64,000 nt of DNA from Clostridiales bacterium. Its GTDB lineage: Bacteria; Bacillota; Clostridia; Lachnospirales; Lachnospiraceae. Below are positions 15,823 to 25,610 of the stretch, in pieces. A program made the position numbers and the translations under genes. Below the pieces are notes generated by a model, which worked only from the letters and a program-made list of their open reading frames with translations, was not told the origin of the DNA and did not search any database. The stretch is taken from the NCBI GenBank assembly GCA_018365455.1, contig JAGZJZ010000004.1:62001-126000 (forward strand), read 5' to 3'. Every line of letters begins with the position of its first letter. Position 1 is the first letter of the stretch.

Positions 15823-16605
15823 ATGATGCTTAAAAAAATAGCAGTGATTGTCTGCGGTATAAGTATACTGCTTACATCCTGCAGCCTGCAAAAAGAAAAT
15901 GGAAGCATGGAAAAAAACGAATTTAAGGAGGATAGCAGTATGACCGGAAAATATGAAATGACGGTGGAACAAGAGGAATTACTAAGAAGCATTTCTATAG
16001 ATGAGGAAGATGTAAGAGAAGGAAAATTATCAAAGTGGCAGATAGAAGTGCTTCGTCAGTACGACTTTGCTATGGATTATTTGAAAAAAAAGTATCCGTC
16101 CTATACATTTAAAATAATAAACTGTGAACAGAAAAACAAGCTGAATCCATATACCACGTTTGGGTTTGTGTCGGAGAGTTATCCCGAAGGGTATTATAAA
16201 ATGTACATAGATGTTAAGGAGGGGGAAGGTGGGAATATATATACGCCCGAAGATAATTTTTATGGAGAAATTAAAGAAGAGGAATTTGCAGAGAAACTGC
16301 AGAATTTGATGCAGGAAGAATTTGAAGATCAAATAGAGGTTTCTACAAATATGACGTGTGTTATGGGTAAGGAAATAGGGGAAGAATTAAATCTTGATAT
16401 GGTCTTGCAGGGAGAAATTAAAATAGACCATAGTACGATGATCACGGTCAGGACAAAAGTTTTAGAAGAAGAGGCATATAACAAGAAACTGGAAGAATTG
16501 GAGAAATTTATAAAGAAAAGAAAAATCTATGGTTCTTATACAATTGAGTTTGTAAATGATTCAAATACGGATGAAATTTTATATGAGGATCATTTTTTTA
16601 GTTAG
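15823..16605 (+). CDS. Predicted lipoprotein, possible immunity partner of the adjacent lipase
   Basis: A 260-residue protein with a lipoprotein signal: LKKIAVIVCGISILLTSC, with the lipidated Cys at C20. After export it should be anchored to the outer face of the membrane. The mature part is charged; no known domain was recognised. Segments include SKWQIEVLRQYDFAMDYLKKKYPSYTF (in two parts), a beta-rich middle around GYYKMYIDVKEG, and paired strands at the end (YGSYTIEFVND). AAGGTGG lies 9 bases before the ATG at 15823. It ends 14 bases before the lipase start and they are surely co-transcribed. By analogy with TilA, the membrane lipoprotein that protects against the type VII lipase TslA, I infer it may neutralise the lipase outside the cell. 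The sequences themselves do not prove this. Confidence 0.75.
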   Translation: MMLKKIAVIVCGISILLTSCSLQKENGSMEKNEFKEDSSMTGKYEMTVEQEELLRSISIDEEDVREGKLSKWQIEVLRQYDFAMDYLKKKYPSYTFKIINCEQKNKLNPYTTFGFVSESYPEGYYKMYIDVKEGEGGNIYTPEDNFYGEIKEEEFAEKLQNLMQEEFEDQIEVSTNMTCVMGKEIGEELNLDMVLQGEIKIDHSTMITVRTKVLEEEAYNKKLEELEKFIKKRKIYGSYTIEFVNDSNTDEILYEDHFFS

Positions 16606-16619
16606 TGGAGGGGAAAATA

Positions 16620-18254
16620 GTGGCAGAACAACTTACAGATGAGCAGGTATTGCTTTTAAATAATTTAATGTATATGGCAGATAAACCGCCATTAAAGAGC
16701 ATTACAGATACAGATTTTGAAACAGTAAATAAATTTATAAATGATATTTCTTTAGAACAAATTGATGACAACCAAGACTACGGATCCTTTATAACCGGAA
16801 AAGACTGGAAAAATACCATTAATGCTATTAAGCAGGATGAACAATTAATGAATATGGAAATAGCAGGTACCCATGTTGACTATGGAGGAACTGGCGGCGG
16901 AGGCGAAAGCGCATTATTTGCAGACCCCATAACCGGAGAAGCTGTGGTTACATTCAGAGGCACGGCAAGCCATGAATGGAAGGATAATTTTATTGGGGGA
17001 GGGCTTACAAATGCAGCAGACGGCGTGTCCACGCCTCAGCAGGAAAATGCCCTTGCCTGGTATCACTCCCTGGATTTGGATAAGTACAGCACAATTACTG
17101 TCACCGGTCACTCCAAAGGTGGAAATAAAGCAAAATACATAACAATTATGGATGACTCCGTAGACCGCTGTATTTCCTTTGATGGGCAGGGGTTCTCCGA
17201 TGAGTTTCTGAAAAAATATGAAGACCGGATTGCCGGAAATCAGGTTAAGATAAACAACCACAACGTGGACAAGGACTACGTGAATCTGTTGCTGAATGAT
17301 ATTGGAAATACAACCTTTTATAAAGGGTATGACTATGGAACCGGCGGTTTTTTGGAAAACCACTGCCCCAATACCTTTTTTGAGTTCCAGAAGGACGGCA
17401 CAGTTAAAATGAATGAAGGGGTTAGGGATGAAGGCATGGCTTCCCTGGATGAATTTCTAAATTCCTACCTTCGTACACTTTCGCCGGAAGATAAGCAGGA
17501 TACTCTTGAAATGCTGGGAAAGATGGTGGAAATGGGATTTAACGGCGAGGATGTCAATGATATGCTGGGCGTCCTTACAGATGAGGATAATACAGATCAT
17601 GCAGCAAATCTTGCAGCATATCTGGTGGTTTATAAAAGAGAACACCCGGAACTTGTGGATAATATTAACAGTATTTTAAGTGATATGGGTATGGAGGATA
17701 TGTCCAAAATTGTAAATATGATTGCTAATATTACAGACTGGAAATATTTTGATGAGGTAATTGGGGCAGCTGGCTGGCTGTCCGGCCATCTTCCAAACAA
17801 AGTTTATGAATGGATTCAAAAAGAACTGGAAAAAAACGGTATCTCTTTATCAAAGGAAGAATTAAAAAAGCTGATTAGTATGCTGGAAACCATGGCATAT
17901 GATATGAATCATGTGGATGTGACGGGTGACGGTTCTGATATAGTAATACCTGTAAAAAATAGTACAGCAGGAACCTCTGGCAGAAAAGGTGACTTTTACA
18001 TAAATATGAATAAGGTCCTTTGTGCCGCAGAAGATCTGGGGGGCAAAAGCGCGTTGTTGAAAAGCTATGCAGAACAGGTTCGGGGCATTGCAAATGGTCT
18101 TACACCGGGATGCCGCAGCTTACGAAAACCGCTTAGCCGGATAGAAAGAGATGCATTGGAAGAGGCAGAATCTTGCAAAAGGTTGGGAGAAATACTAAAG
18201 GAAATCTACTTTTGCTATCGCTCTTGTGAGAAAAGAATTATAGGATGTACATAA
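16620..18254 (+). CDS. Mbeg1-like (DUF2974) lipase with C-terminal helical, LXG-like tail
   Basis: A 544-residue protein without a signal peptide. The N-terminal half is an alpha/beta hydrolase of the DUF2974/Mbeg1 type: VTFRGTASHEWKDNF supplies the oxyanion-side strand, nucleophile S165 lies in GHSKGG, and D188 (ISFDGQGF) and H248 (ENHCPNT) complete a plausible triad. The middle (about 270-430) is helical and acidic. From about residue 450 a WXG/LXG-like stretch appears (YINMNKVLCAAEDLGGKS, then helical heptads ending EKRIIGCT). This order, toxin first and targeting helices last, is that of reverse-domain type VII substrates such as TslA. I start at the GTG at 16620, 6 bases after GGAGGGG; the upstream GTG at 16605 overlaps that site. 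No secretion gene is in the window. Confidence 0.8.
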   Translation: MAEQLTDEQVLLLNNLMYMADKPPLKSITDTDFETVNKFINDISLEQIDDNQDYGSFITGKDWKNTINAIKQDEQLMNMEIAGTHVDYGGTGGGGESALFADPITGEAVVTFRGTASHEWKDNFIGGGLTNAADGVSTPQQENALAWYHSLDLDKYSTITVTGHSKGGNKAKYITIMDDSVDRCISFDGQGFSDEFLKKYEDRIAGNQVKINNHNVDKDYVNLLLNDIGNTTFYKGYDYGTGGFLENHCPNTFFEFQKDGTVKMNEGVRDEGMASLDEFLNSYLRTLSPEDKQDTLEMLGKMVEMGFNGEDVNDMLGVLTDEDNTDHAANLAAYLVVYKREHPELVDNINSILSDMGMEDMSKIVNMIANITDWKYFDEVIGAAGWLSGHLPNKVYEWIQKELEKNGISLSKEELKKLISMLETMAYDMNHVDVTGDGSDIVIPVKNSTAGTSGRKGDFYINMNKVLCAAEDLGGKSALLKSYAEQVRGIANGLTPGCRSLRKPLSRIERDALEEAESCKRLGEILKEIYFCYRSCEKRIIGCT

Positions 18255-18274
18255 AAACTCCAAAAGACAGCTAA

Positions 18275-18340
18275 CAAAAAATCCCCACGGACTAGCCTCC
18301 GTGGGGATTCGTGCATCTAGGGTACATAGATACTTTGTAT
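18275..18340 (-). ncRNA. Candidate small RNA on the minus strand
   Basis: A consensus-like promoter (18347-18375) would start transcription near 18340 reading left. About 50 nt later the transcript enters a perfect 12-bp hairpin (18298-18309 with 18280-18291) followed on that strand by TTTTTTG, a textbook terminator. No open frame with a ribosome binding site fits in the roughly 66-nt transcript. It lies tail-to-tail with the lipase gene. The target is unknown. Confidence 0.55.
18280..18309. terminator. Intrinsic terminator, stronger on the minus strand
   Basis: AATCCCCACGGA and TCCGTGGGGATT pair perfectly around a 6-nt loop. The T-run follows on the minus strand (TTTTTTG); on the plus strand, after the lipase gene, only a weak tract follows. 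It probably serves both transcripts. Confidence 0.8.
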
Positions 18341-18346
18341 GCCTCT

Positions 18347-18375
18347 ATAATATAACACTATGCAAAGAATGTCAA
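18347..18375 (-). promoter_or_regulatory. Promoter of the minus-strand small RNA
   Basis: On the minus strand TTGACA (18370-18375) and TATTAT (18347-18352) are spaced by exactly 17 bp. No gene follows in this direction before the terminator. Confidence 0.75.
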
Positions 18376-18586
18376 TGCATTTTTTCCGCCTCATATGCTT
18401 TCTCATATCCGTTTCCGGATACCTGCCTTTGATCAGAAAGGCGGCGTATGTTCCATCTGCAGCCACAAAAATATTAAAATAATACTATAAGATAGTACAC
18501 CTTCCTTAAGATAATGCAATTTTTGAAAGCATTCGATAACGCTATAATGAGATTGTAACAAAATAAGCACGGAAAAGGAGAATGTT

Positions 18587-21500
18587 ATGGGGAAGAAAAG
18601 AAAACGAAATTTGGCGACGAAGGCATTGGCAGTTGCAGTAGCGGTTTCTATGCTGCCAGGCAGTGCGATGACAGCGTTTGCTGGGACCGGTACGGGATCA
18701 GAACCGGCAGCATTGGCAATTGGGCATCCGACATTTAAGAACACGGAAAGCTTAGCGGATGTATACAATTTGGGAGGCGTAACATATGATTCAAAGGACA
18801 TGATGAAGGAGCTCTACCAACAGGATTTGAATAACGGTGGAGATTCATTTTACATGGACCGTATTCTGGGGCGTTTGGGGGTGGCAAATGGAAATGCAGG
18901 CAACAATGGAGACGACGATGGCAATACCTTTATGACCAGAGGCCGGGCACTTTATATGTACACCAGTAATCCGGCCGTCATTGGTTTCGGAGGAAAAACC
19001 AGCTATGGATGCAGTTCATCCGGCAGTTCTCTGGGCGGCGATATGTATGCGATTACTTTTTCGGATGAATCCGGCGCATTGAGCAGTAAGGAAGTGACGA
19101 GCAACCGTGTAAACTACCCCAGTAACTGGGTTAGCCAGTATCAGATAGGTTCCCTGACGGCAGATGTGGAGAAGTTCATCAGCAATGAAAATGTTGCGGT
19201 AACTACGGTTCATCTGACCAATACAGAGGGATCTGACAAAACCATTAAGGTTAATGTAAATTCAAACTTTGTTAGCAGCCGCGATGAAGTGTCGGTGGGA
19301 GGTGAAACCCAGAAGGAACTTACCGGGTCGATGAATTCAACCGCTGACTTAACAAAGATCACTACCCGCTTATCAGGTAATGAATTTGAGTTTGTAGAAG
19401 GCTCCAATAAGTCTATGGTGAAAACAGTCACCATTCCGGCAGGACAAACAGTTGAAGTAAAGGTTGTTATGGCTTTTACAACAGAAGAACTTCCACAGTC
19501 CACAGCAGATTACGTACGTTTTCTGGAACTGGATGGTACAAGCGCATTAAAAGCACAGAAGGCAGAGTACAATGAGTACTGGGCGGAAAACCTTCCATAC
19601 ATAGACGTACCAAACAAAGCAGTTCAGAAAGCAATTGATTATCGTTGGTGGCTGGAACGTTTTAATACGATGGATGCCAATATCCCAGGATATGATTTCC
19701 AGTATCCGGTTACGGTAGAAGGTGTATTAGGCTATAACAATGCAATTGCATTAACACAGCCAATGCATTTACAGGATACAAAGTGGTTAAGAAACGCGTA
19801 CCTGCCCCTCGGACAGTTATTATCCGTAGGTAACAGCTCCCAGAGCAGCGCATTCCTGGACAACCCCGGAAACCGTTCAAACTGGAATAACCACTATGGA
19901 CAGTATATCGCAGATGCGGGATTAGAAGCATTCAACGTAATTGGCGGCGGTGCAGAGCTTGCGGAAAATCTGGCATACTATTTTGAACATGATGCCAAGG
20001 GACAGATTGAGCATTACGGCAATCACACAAGTGCAACCACTCCGGAAAATTATCTGATTGATTACCAGAATAATTACATGACAGGAAACGATGCAGATAC
20101 CATTTCCATGCATGTAAAAGGAATTGGAAACTGGAAGACACATGGAGAAAATGCATATGTATATGCAGCTGCACAATCTGCTTCTGACCTCTATGGATTA
20201 TTAGGAAATATTGAAAAATCAGAGGAAATGAAAACTCTGGCTGAAAATATCCAAAGCGACATTCTGGAGTACCTGTGGTGCGACCAGTGCCAGAAATTTG
20301 AGACACGTGCAGTGAGTCCTAGCAGCTCATTTGTCTCCCATAATCCGGATAAACCAAATCTGGTAGAATTGACAGAATCCAACAACTACAATTATTTTTC
20401 TGTTGGAGCAGTTCCCACAGATGAAGCATCCATTGCAAAATACAAAGAAGCACTGAAGACCTTTACCAATGGAGACGACTTCCCGATTTTCCCGTATTAT
20501 ACGGCAAATCAGGTACACAATAAGCAGCTTCCGGGTTCTAATAACTTCTCGAACATTAACTTTACCGTTCAGGCAAGGGCATATGAAGCAGCACTTCGTA
20601 CCTATGACGTAGAACAGGAATATGTAACAGATGATATGCTAGCCCTTATGGTTGAGTGGTGTGCATGGAATATGTACCCCAACGGCGGCGATATCCGGTA
20701 TCCAAATAATAACGAATTTTTCAATATTGATAATAAGACATTAGATACCTATTACCGTTCCTGGATTTATCACAATATCCTTGGTAACTATACCTATCTC
20801 TTTATTGAAGATATGGCAGGTGTACAGCCGCGTTCCGATGAAAAACTGGAACTGGATCCAATCGACTTCAGTTATGACCATTTCATGGTAAACAATATTC
20901 GTTATCATGGCAAAGACATTACCATCAGCTGGGATAAACCGGATGGAAATAAATATTACGGCGACAATGTACCGGAAGGTTTTGCAGTATGGATTGACGG
21001 CGAATCTGCATTTGTATTAAATGATCTGGTTCACGTAGTATATGATGCTAAAACAGGTGAACTGGAATTCCCGGAAAATGAAAAAACCACTGTAGTTTCA
21101 AAAGCTTCTGTTTCCCAGATACCGGCAGCAATGGATGTTGCTATAACAGACGAAAATGTTGTAGAAATGCTGAAGAAATCCGGTATCAATGGTTTGACAA
21201 ATGAAGCAGAAGGTGCAAGTGTAACAGCATCTTATACACCGGATAAAGCAAGAGCTGCTGCATGGGCAGAAAAGCACCGCGCAGATGGCAGTGACACCAC
21301 ATCAAAGGCAGTGAACGAGACAGCTCCCGACCCCCAGGCAGTAACCGATGGAATGACTGTTAATATGCCATTCTGGGGAAATGACCAGAGTCCTAATGCA
21401 ACGGATTCCCTGGTTATTGATCTGGGCGGACAGAAGACTATCGATATGATGGATATTTATTTCTACAATGACCGTCAAAGCGGCGGTTATTCGGAGCCAA

Positions 21501-24500
21501 CCAAATACACGCTGGAATACTGGGATGGCAGTGCGTGGAAACATGCAGAAAACCAGAACAGAACCCCTGCAATTCCTCGTGCAAATTACAATGAAGATAA
21601 ATTTAAAGAAGTTACCACCGATAAGGTGAGAGTAACGGTAACAAATCAGCCGGGACGTTATACGGCAGTTACGGAAGTTCAGTTATTTAAAGAGGGCGGA
21701 GATCGTCCGGCAGTAGAAAACCAGGCACCGGATGTAACGGTGAAGGTAAATACAGAAAAGCTGGAGAATATGAAAGCATCTCTGACGGCACAGTGTACAG
21801 ATGACGGATTGCCATACGACAAGACACTTACTTATATATGGGAAGTAATTGAAAAACCAACCGGCACTGCATCCGCTTATTTAAGCGACGAAAAAGCATT
21901 AAATACTTCTTTAATCGGTTCTGAAGAAGGAACTTATAAAGTAAGATTTACAGCAGATGACGGGGAAAAACAAACAGTAAAAGAACTGTCTGTAGAGATT
22001 AAAAAGGCAGATACACAGGCTGATATAGATGTTGCACCGTCAGCTGTGGCAAGTTCAGATTATACAGCGAGCTGGGAAAAACTGGACGGAATTAATAATA
22101 CGGCATTTGAGCCTACGAAATCTGCTGGCGGTACAGGCAAAGGATGGGGCAACTGGGGTGTATCAGGCGGAACAGGATCTACACACTGGGTTCAGTATAC
22201 ATGGAAAGAGCCTGTGAATATCTATAAGAATGATATTTACTGGTATGATGATAACGGCGGTACCCGTGTGCCATCTTCTATTCAGATGCAATACAAAAAT
22301 GATGCTGGCGAATGGGTAGATGCAAATGTGACCACCGATTTCCAGACTGCAAATAAGAAGAATAAGTACAACGCCATCGAAATGATTCCGGTAACCACAA
22401 CTGCACTGCGTATGAACATGAAGCTTTCCGCAGCAGGAACCGGTATATACCGTTGGAAAGTATACAGCACACCGGTAGAAGAAATCCTTCCGGTATTCAA
22501 GGGAACAAAGACCGGAACGATTCCGGAAATGCCAAAAGATATCCTGGCAAAAACTTCTTTCAGTGAGCTGAGAAGCGTAAAAATACTCTGGGATGCCATT
22601 ACCCAGGATCAGGTAGCAGCAGACGGACAGTTTACGATCAATGGTGTAAATGAAGAAACCGGTAAATTTGTAACTGCAACTATTACAGCAAGATCAGATA
22701 TGGATAAAGCAACCATTACAACCGTAGACGATACTATTGTAAATACACTGATAGGAAATCTGCCATTCATGCCTCAGAGCGTTATGGTACTTTACAACAA
22801 CGGTGTAAAGGATAATGTCAGTGTAAATGTAACATGGCCTCAGATTACACCGGATCAGGTTGCAGCAGAAGGAACATTTACGATTCAAGGCGATGTTGCA
22901 GGAACAACCACAAAAGCAAAGATGACAGTAAATGTAATTGGAACCTCAGTAGATACAACAAAGCTGTCAGAAGCACTGACTAAGGCAAAAGAATATACAG
23001 CTAAGGATTATACAGCAGAATCATTTAAGAAATTAACCGATGCAGTTACAGCAGCGGAAGAACTCTTAAAGGACAGCAGTGCAACACAGACCCAGATTAA
23101 CAAGGCACTGGATGATTTGAATACAGCAGTTTCTGGATTAGTAGGATTAAAGACAGAGCTGGAAAAGACTCTGAAAGAAGCAAAAACATTTGATCCTGCA
23201 AAATATACAGAAGCAAGCTATGCAGTTCTTAGCAAGGCAATGACCGATGCAGAAGCAATCATAAAAGCAGAAGATGCTACAGAAGCACAGGTAAATACAG
23301 CAACAGAAGCATTAAAGAACGCAATGGCACAGCTGGATAAGATTGTAAATGCAGAACTGATATTACATTATACCTTCGATAAACAGAATGATATTACCCA
23401 GATTAAGGATGACTCCGCAAGTAATTACACGGTAGCAGTTCCAAAACTGGAAGATATTGATTTTGTAAATGGAAAGAGCGGCGATGCACTGAAATTTGAC
23501 GGAGAAGATACTTCATTTGAAATCCCGGCAGGTGCAAATCTCGCTTCTAAGGATATTACAATCTCCTACTGGTTTAAGCGTACAGGAGAATTGAAAGGAA
23601 ATAACTCCCTGATATGGGCGAAAGATGAAGCTTCCTACAATGGTAAAGGATTCTACACCAATTATCCGGTAGGGGATGGTTATTCTTCCTTCTTCGTACT
23701 GGATGGATTTAATGCATTCTATGTGGCACAAAATCCGAATGATTTCCTACCATTAAATGAGTGGACACATATTGCAGTAACCTGGGATTCAGACAGCAAG
23801 ACAGGTAAGATCTATAAAAACGGACAGGAACAGAAGGTTACCACGTTGGGAGATCCACAGACAATTACCGGATCAGAGGCAGCAGTTAACCGTGTTGGTA
23901 AGAATGGTTACAGCAATGATGTTCAGTACCCGAATAATCTGGAGCTGGATGATCTGAGAATCTACAACGGAGCAATAAACAGCGAAAAGGTTAACGAGCT
24001 TTATACCGAGTTTGACAATAATGTAGACAAGACTGTATTACTGAAAGCACTGGAAACAGCAGAAGCTTATATCCCGGATGGATACACAGCAGAGAGCTAT
24101 GCAGTACTGGAAGCAGCGATTGCAGAAGCAAGGGCTGTCTTCGAAGATGGAAATGCAGATCAGGACGCAGTAGATGAGCAGATTGGCAAGCTTGAAGAAG
24201 CAATTGCCCAGCTTAAAAGCATTTTAGCTGACCTCACACAGCTACAGTCCTTGTATAACGCCATTTCTCAGATGGATATGAGCGTTTACACAGAAGCAAG
24301 CGCAGAGGTTTTGAAAAATGCACTGAAAAATGCAGCAGCAGTTCTTGGAAAAGAAAACGCAACAAAAGTAGAAGCAGCAGAAGCAGAATCAGAATTACTG
24401 GTAGCACTTGCGGGACTTGAGAAAATAACAGAAGAGCCGGCGCCGGTAATTGATAAATCCCTGGCAAAAGCATTGTACAGTGCGTACAAAGATCTGGACC

Positions 24501-25597
24501 TTTCCGGATATACCCAGGATAGTGCAGCGGCATTTACAGAAGCATTGGGCGGTCTGCAAACGGTAATCGGAAAAGAAAATGCAACACAGGAAGAAGTTGA
24601 CAATTCCATAGCAAATCTTCTGTCAGCAGCAACTGCACTTGCAGTGATGCCGGAAGACCCAGAGGAACCGGAAGTGCAGATAGACTTCTCCGTACTCAGC
24701 GTACTTTACCATGCATATGCAGGCATTGATACCGCTAAGTATACAAAAGAAAGCACCGATGCATTCCTTGCAGCACTTCAGGGTGCAGAAGAGGTACTGA
24801 ATAACCAGGATGCAGACCAGGCAGCAGTTGACCAGGCGGCGTCAGCACTGGCGAAAGCAGCGACTGAATTGACAGTAAAACCGGTAAAACCAGAAGAACC
24901 GGAAGAACCGGAAGAACCAGACGTTACTACAGATACCACAACATTAAATGTAATTTATCATGCATATGCAGGGCTTGATACCGGCAAATATACAGACAGC
25001 AGTGCAAAAGCTTTGAAAGATGCAGTGGCAGCGGCAGCAGCAGTTTTGAATAATGCCAATGCGACACAGGATCAGATTGACCAGGCAGCATCCAGACTGA
25101 TGTCAGCGGCTACAGCACTGGAAATGAAACCTGCAGAAACTCCAAAACCAGTAGTACCTGCACTGAAAAAGGGACAGATCCTGACTTATAAAGGACTGCG
25201 GTACAAAGTAACCAATCCTGCAGCAGGAAAAGCAACTGTCATGGTAGTAGGAGCTTCCAGCAAGTCCGTGAAGAAGGTAACAGTACCATCTACAGTAACC
25301 TTAAAAGGAGTAAAATGCAAGGTTACAAAGATCGGACAGAAGGCATTTAAAAATTATACAAATCTGCAGCGTATTACAATCGGTGCCTATGTAACAGCAA
25401 TTGGTCAGCAGGCATTCTATGGAGACAGCAAACTGACATACATTTCAGTCAAGACGAAGGTATTGAAGAATGCATACAGCAAATCCCTGAAGGGAATTTC
25501 TCCAAAGGCAGTGATTGATGTTCCGAATTCCAAAGTAAGGGCATATAAGAAAGTGTTTAAGAACAGAGGACAGAAGAGCAGCGTAGTAATTAAGTAA
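18587..25597 (+). CDS. Giant secreted glycosidase, probable GH121 beta-L-arabinobiosidase with FIVAR, LamG and BspA-like modules
   Basis: A 2336-residue extracellular enzyme. A signal peptide ends after TAFA (residue 32). Residues about 40-300 are beta-rich and about 300-745 look like an (alpha/alpha)6 barrel (YRWWLERFNTMDANIPGYD, TWVQARAYEAALRTY-type helices, EDMAGVQPRSDEKLELDPID), followed by a beta domain. Then come F5/8-type sugar-binding modules (about 920-1040 and 1150-1295), an Ig/PKD-like module, two Big_4 Ig-like modules, two FIVAR repeats (1458-1587), a LamG module (1588-1808), five more FIVAR repeats (1811-2181) joined by PEEPEEP linkers, and a C-terminal BspA-type leucine-rich segment. 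GH121 is inferred from the fold, the size and the neighbouring ABC importer and GH127, which match the HypBA2/HypBA1 pathway of Bifidobacterium longum. AAAAGGAG precedes the ATG. No sortase signal is seen. Confidence 0.7.
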   Translation: MGKKRKRNLATKALAVAVAVSMLPGSAMTAFAGTGTGSEPAALAIGHPTFKNTESLADVYNLGGVTYDSKDMMKELYQQDLNNGGDSFYMDRILGRLGVANGNAGNNGDDDGNTFMTRGRALYMYTSNPAVIGFGGKTSYGCSSSGSSLGGDMYAITFSDESGALSSKEVTSNRVNYPSNWVSQYQIGSLTADVEKFISNENVAVTTVHLTNTEGSDKTIKVNVNSNFVSSRDEVSVGGETQKELTGSMNSTADLTKITTRLSGNEFEFVEGSNKSMVKTVTIPAGQTVEVKVVMAFTTEELPQSTADYVRFLELDGTSALKAQKAEYNEYWAENLPYIDVPNKAVQKAIDYRWWLERFNTMDANIPGYDFQYPVTVEGVLGYNNAIALTQPMHLQDTKWLRNAYLPLGQLLSVGNSSQSSAFLDNPGNRSNWNNHYGQYIADAGLEAFNVIGGGAELAENLAYYFEHDAKGQIEHYGNHTSATTPENYLIDYQNNYMTGNDADTISMHVKGIGNWKTHGENAYVYAAAQSASDLYGLLGNIEKSEEMKTLAENIQSDILEYLWCDQCQKFETRAVSPSSSFVSHNPDKPNLVELTESNNYNYFSVGAVPTDEASIAKYKEALKTFTNGDDFPIFPYYTANQVHNKQLPGSNNFSNINFTVQARAYEAALRTYDVEQEYVTDDMLALMVEWCAWNMYPNGGDIRYPNNNEFFNIDNKTLDTYYRSWIYHNILGNYTYLFIEDMAGVQPRSDEKLELDPIDFSYDHFMVNNIRYHGKDITISWDKPDGNKYYGDNVPEGFAVWIDGESAFVLNDLVHVVYDAKTGELEFPENEKTTVVSKASVSQIPAAMDVAITDENVVEMLKKSGINGLTNEAEGASVTASYTPDKARAAAWAEKHRADGSDTTSKAVNETAPDPQAVTDGMTVNMPFWGNDQSPNATDSLVIDLGGQKTIDMMDIYFYNDRQSGGYSEPTKYTLEYWDGSAWKHAENQNRTPAIPRANYNEDKFKEVTTDKVRVTVTNQPGRYTAVTEVQLFKEGGDRPAVENQAPDVTVKVNTEKLENMKASLTAQCTDDGLPYDKTLTYIWEVIEKPTGTASAYLSDEKALNTSLIGSEEGTYKVRFTADDGEKQTVKELSVEIKKADTQADIDVAPSAVASSDYTASWEKLDGINNTAFEPTKSAGGTGKGWGNWGVSGGTGSTHWVQYTWKEPVNIYKNDIYWYDDNGGTRVPSSIQMQYKNDAGEWVDANVTTDFQTANKKNKYNAIEMIPVTTTALRMNMKLSAAGTGIYRWKVYSTPVEEILPVFKGTKTGTIPEMPKDILAKTSFSELRSVKILWDAITQDQVAADGQFTINGVNEETGKFVTATITARSDMDKATITTVDDTIVNTLIGNLPFMPQSVMVLYNNGVKDNVSVNVTWPQITPDQVAAEGTFTIQGDVAGTTTKAKMTVNVIGTSVDTTKLSEALTKAKEYTAKDYTAESFKKLTDAVTAAEELLKDSSATQTQINKALDDLNTAVSGLVGLKTELEKTLKEAKTFDPAKYTEASYAVLSKAMTDAEAIIKAEDATEAQVNTATEALKNAMAQLDKIVNAELILHYTFDKQNDITQIKDDSASNYTVAVPKLEDIDFVNGKSGDALKFDGEDTSFEIPAGANLASKDITISYWFKRTGELKGNNSLIWAKDEASYNGKGFYTNYPVGDGYSSFFVLDGFNAFYVAQNPNDFLPLNEWTHIAVTWDSDSKTGKIYKNGQEQKVTTLGDPQTITGSEAAVNRVGKNGYSNDVQYPNNLELDDLRIYNGAINSEKVNELYTEFDNNVDKTVLLKALETAEAYIPDGYTAESYAVLEAAIAEARAVFEDGNADQDAVDEQIGKLEEAIAQLKSILADLTQLQSLYNAISQMDMSVYTEASAEVLKNALKNAAAVLGKENATKVEAAEAESELLVALAGLEKITEEPAPVIDKSLAKALYSAYKDLDLSGYTQDSAAAFTEALGGLQTVIGKENATQEEVDNSIANLLSAATALAVMPEDPEEPEVQIDFSVLSVLYHAYAGIDTAKYTKESTDAFLAALQGAEEVLNNQDADQAAVDQAASALAKAATELTVKPVKPEEPEEPEEPDVTTDTTTLNVIYHAYAGLDTGKYTDSSAKALKDAVAAAAAVLNNANATQDQIDQAASRLMSAATALEMKPAETPKPVVPALKKGQILTYKGLRYKVTNPAAGKATVMVVGASSKSVKKVTVPSTVTLKGVKCKVTKIGQKAFKNYTNLQRITIGAYVTAIGQQAFYGDSKLTYISVKTKVLKNAYSKSLKGISPKAVIDVPNSKVRAYKKVFKNRGQKSSVVIK

Positions 25598-25610
25598 ATA
25601 GCAGTACCAC

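Larger units (their letters stand above)
18255..18586. other. Intergenic region with minus-strand small RNA unit and GH121 upstream region
   Basis: This 332-bp region contains the terminator hairpin and the minus-strand promoter described separately. The right half leads to the giant glycosidase: a TATAAT at 18543-18548 has TTGAAA only 14 bp upstream, which is too close for a standard promoter and would fit an activator-dependent one. Confidence 0.5.

Noticed and set aside
18520..18548. CcpA cre site near the giant glycosidase promoter
   Set aside because: TGAAAGCATTCGA has the right start but at least four mismatches to the consensus.
24234..24609. Overlapping minus-strand open frames opposite the FIVAR repeats
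   Set aside because: They come from the repetitive Ala/Glu codon pattern of the repeats and give Leu/Ser/Phe-rich low-complexity products.
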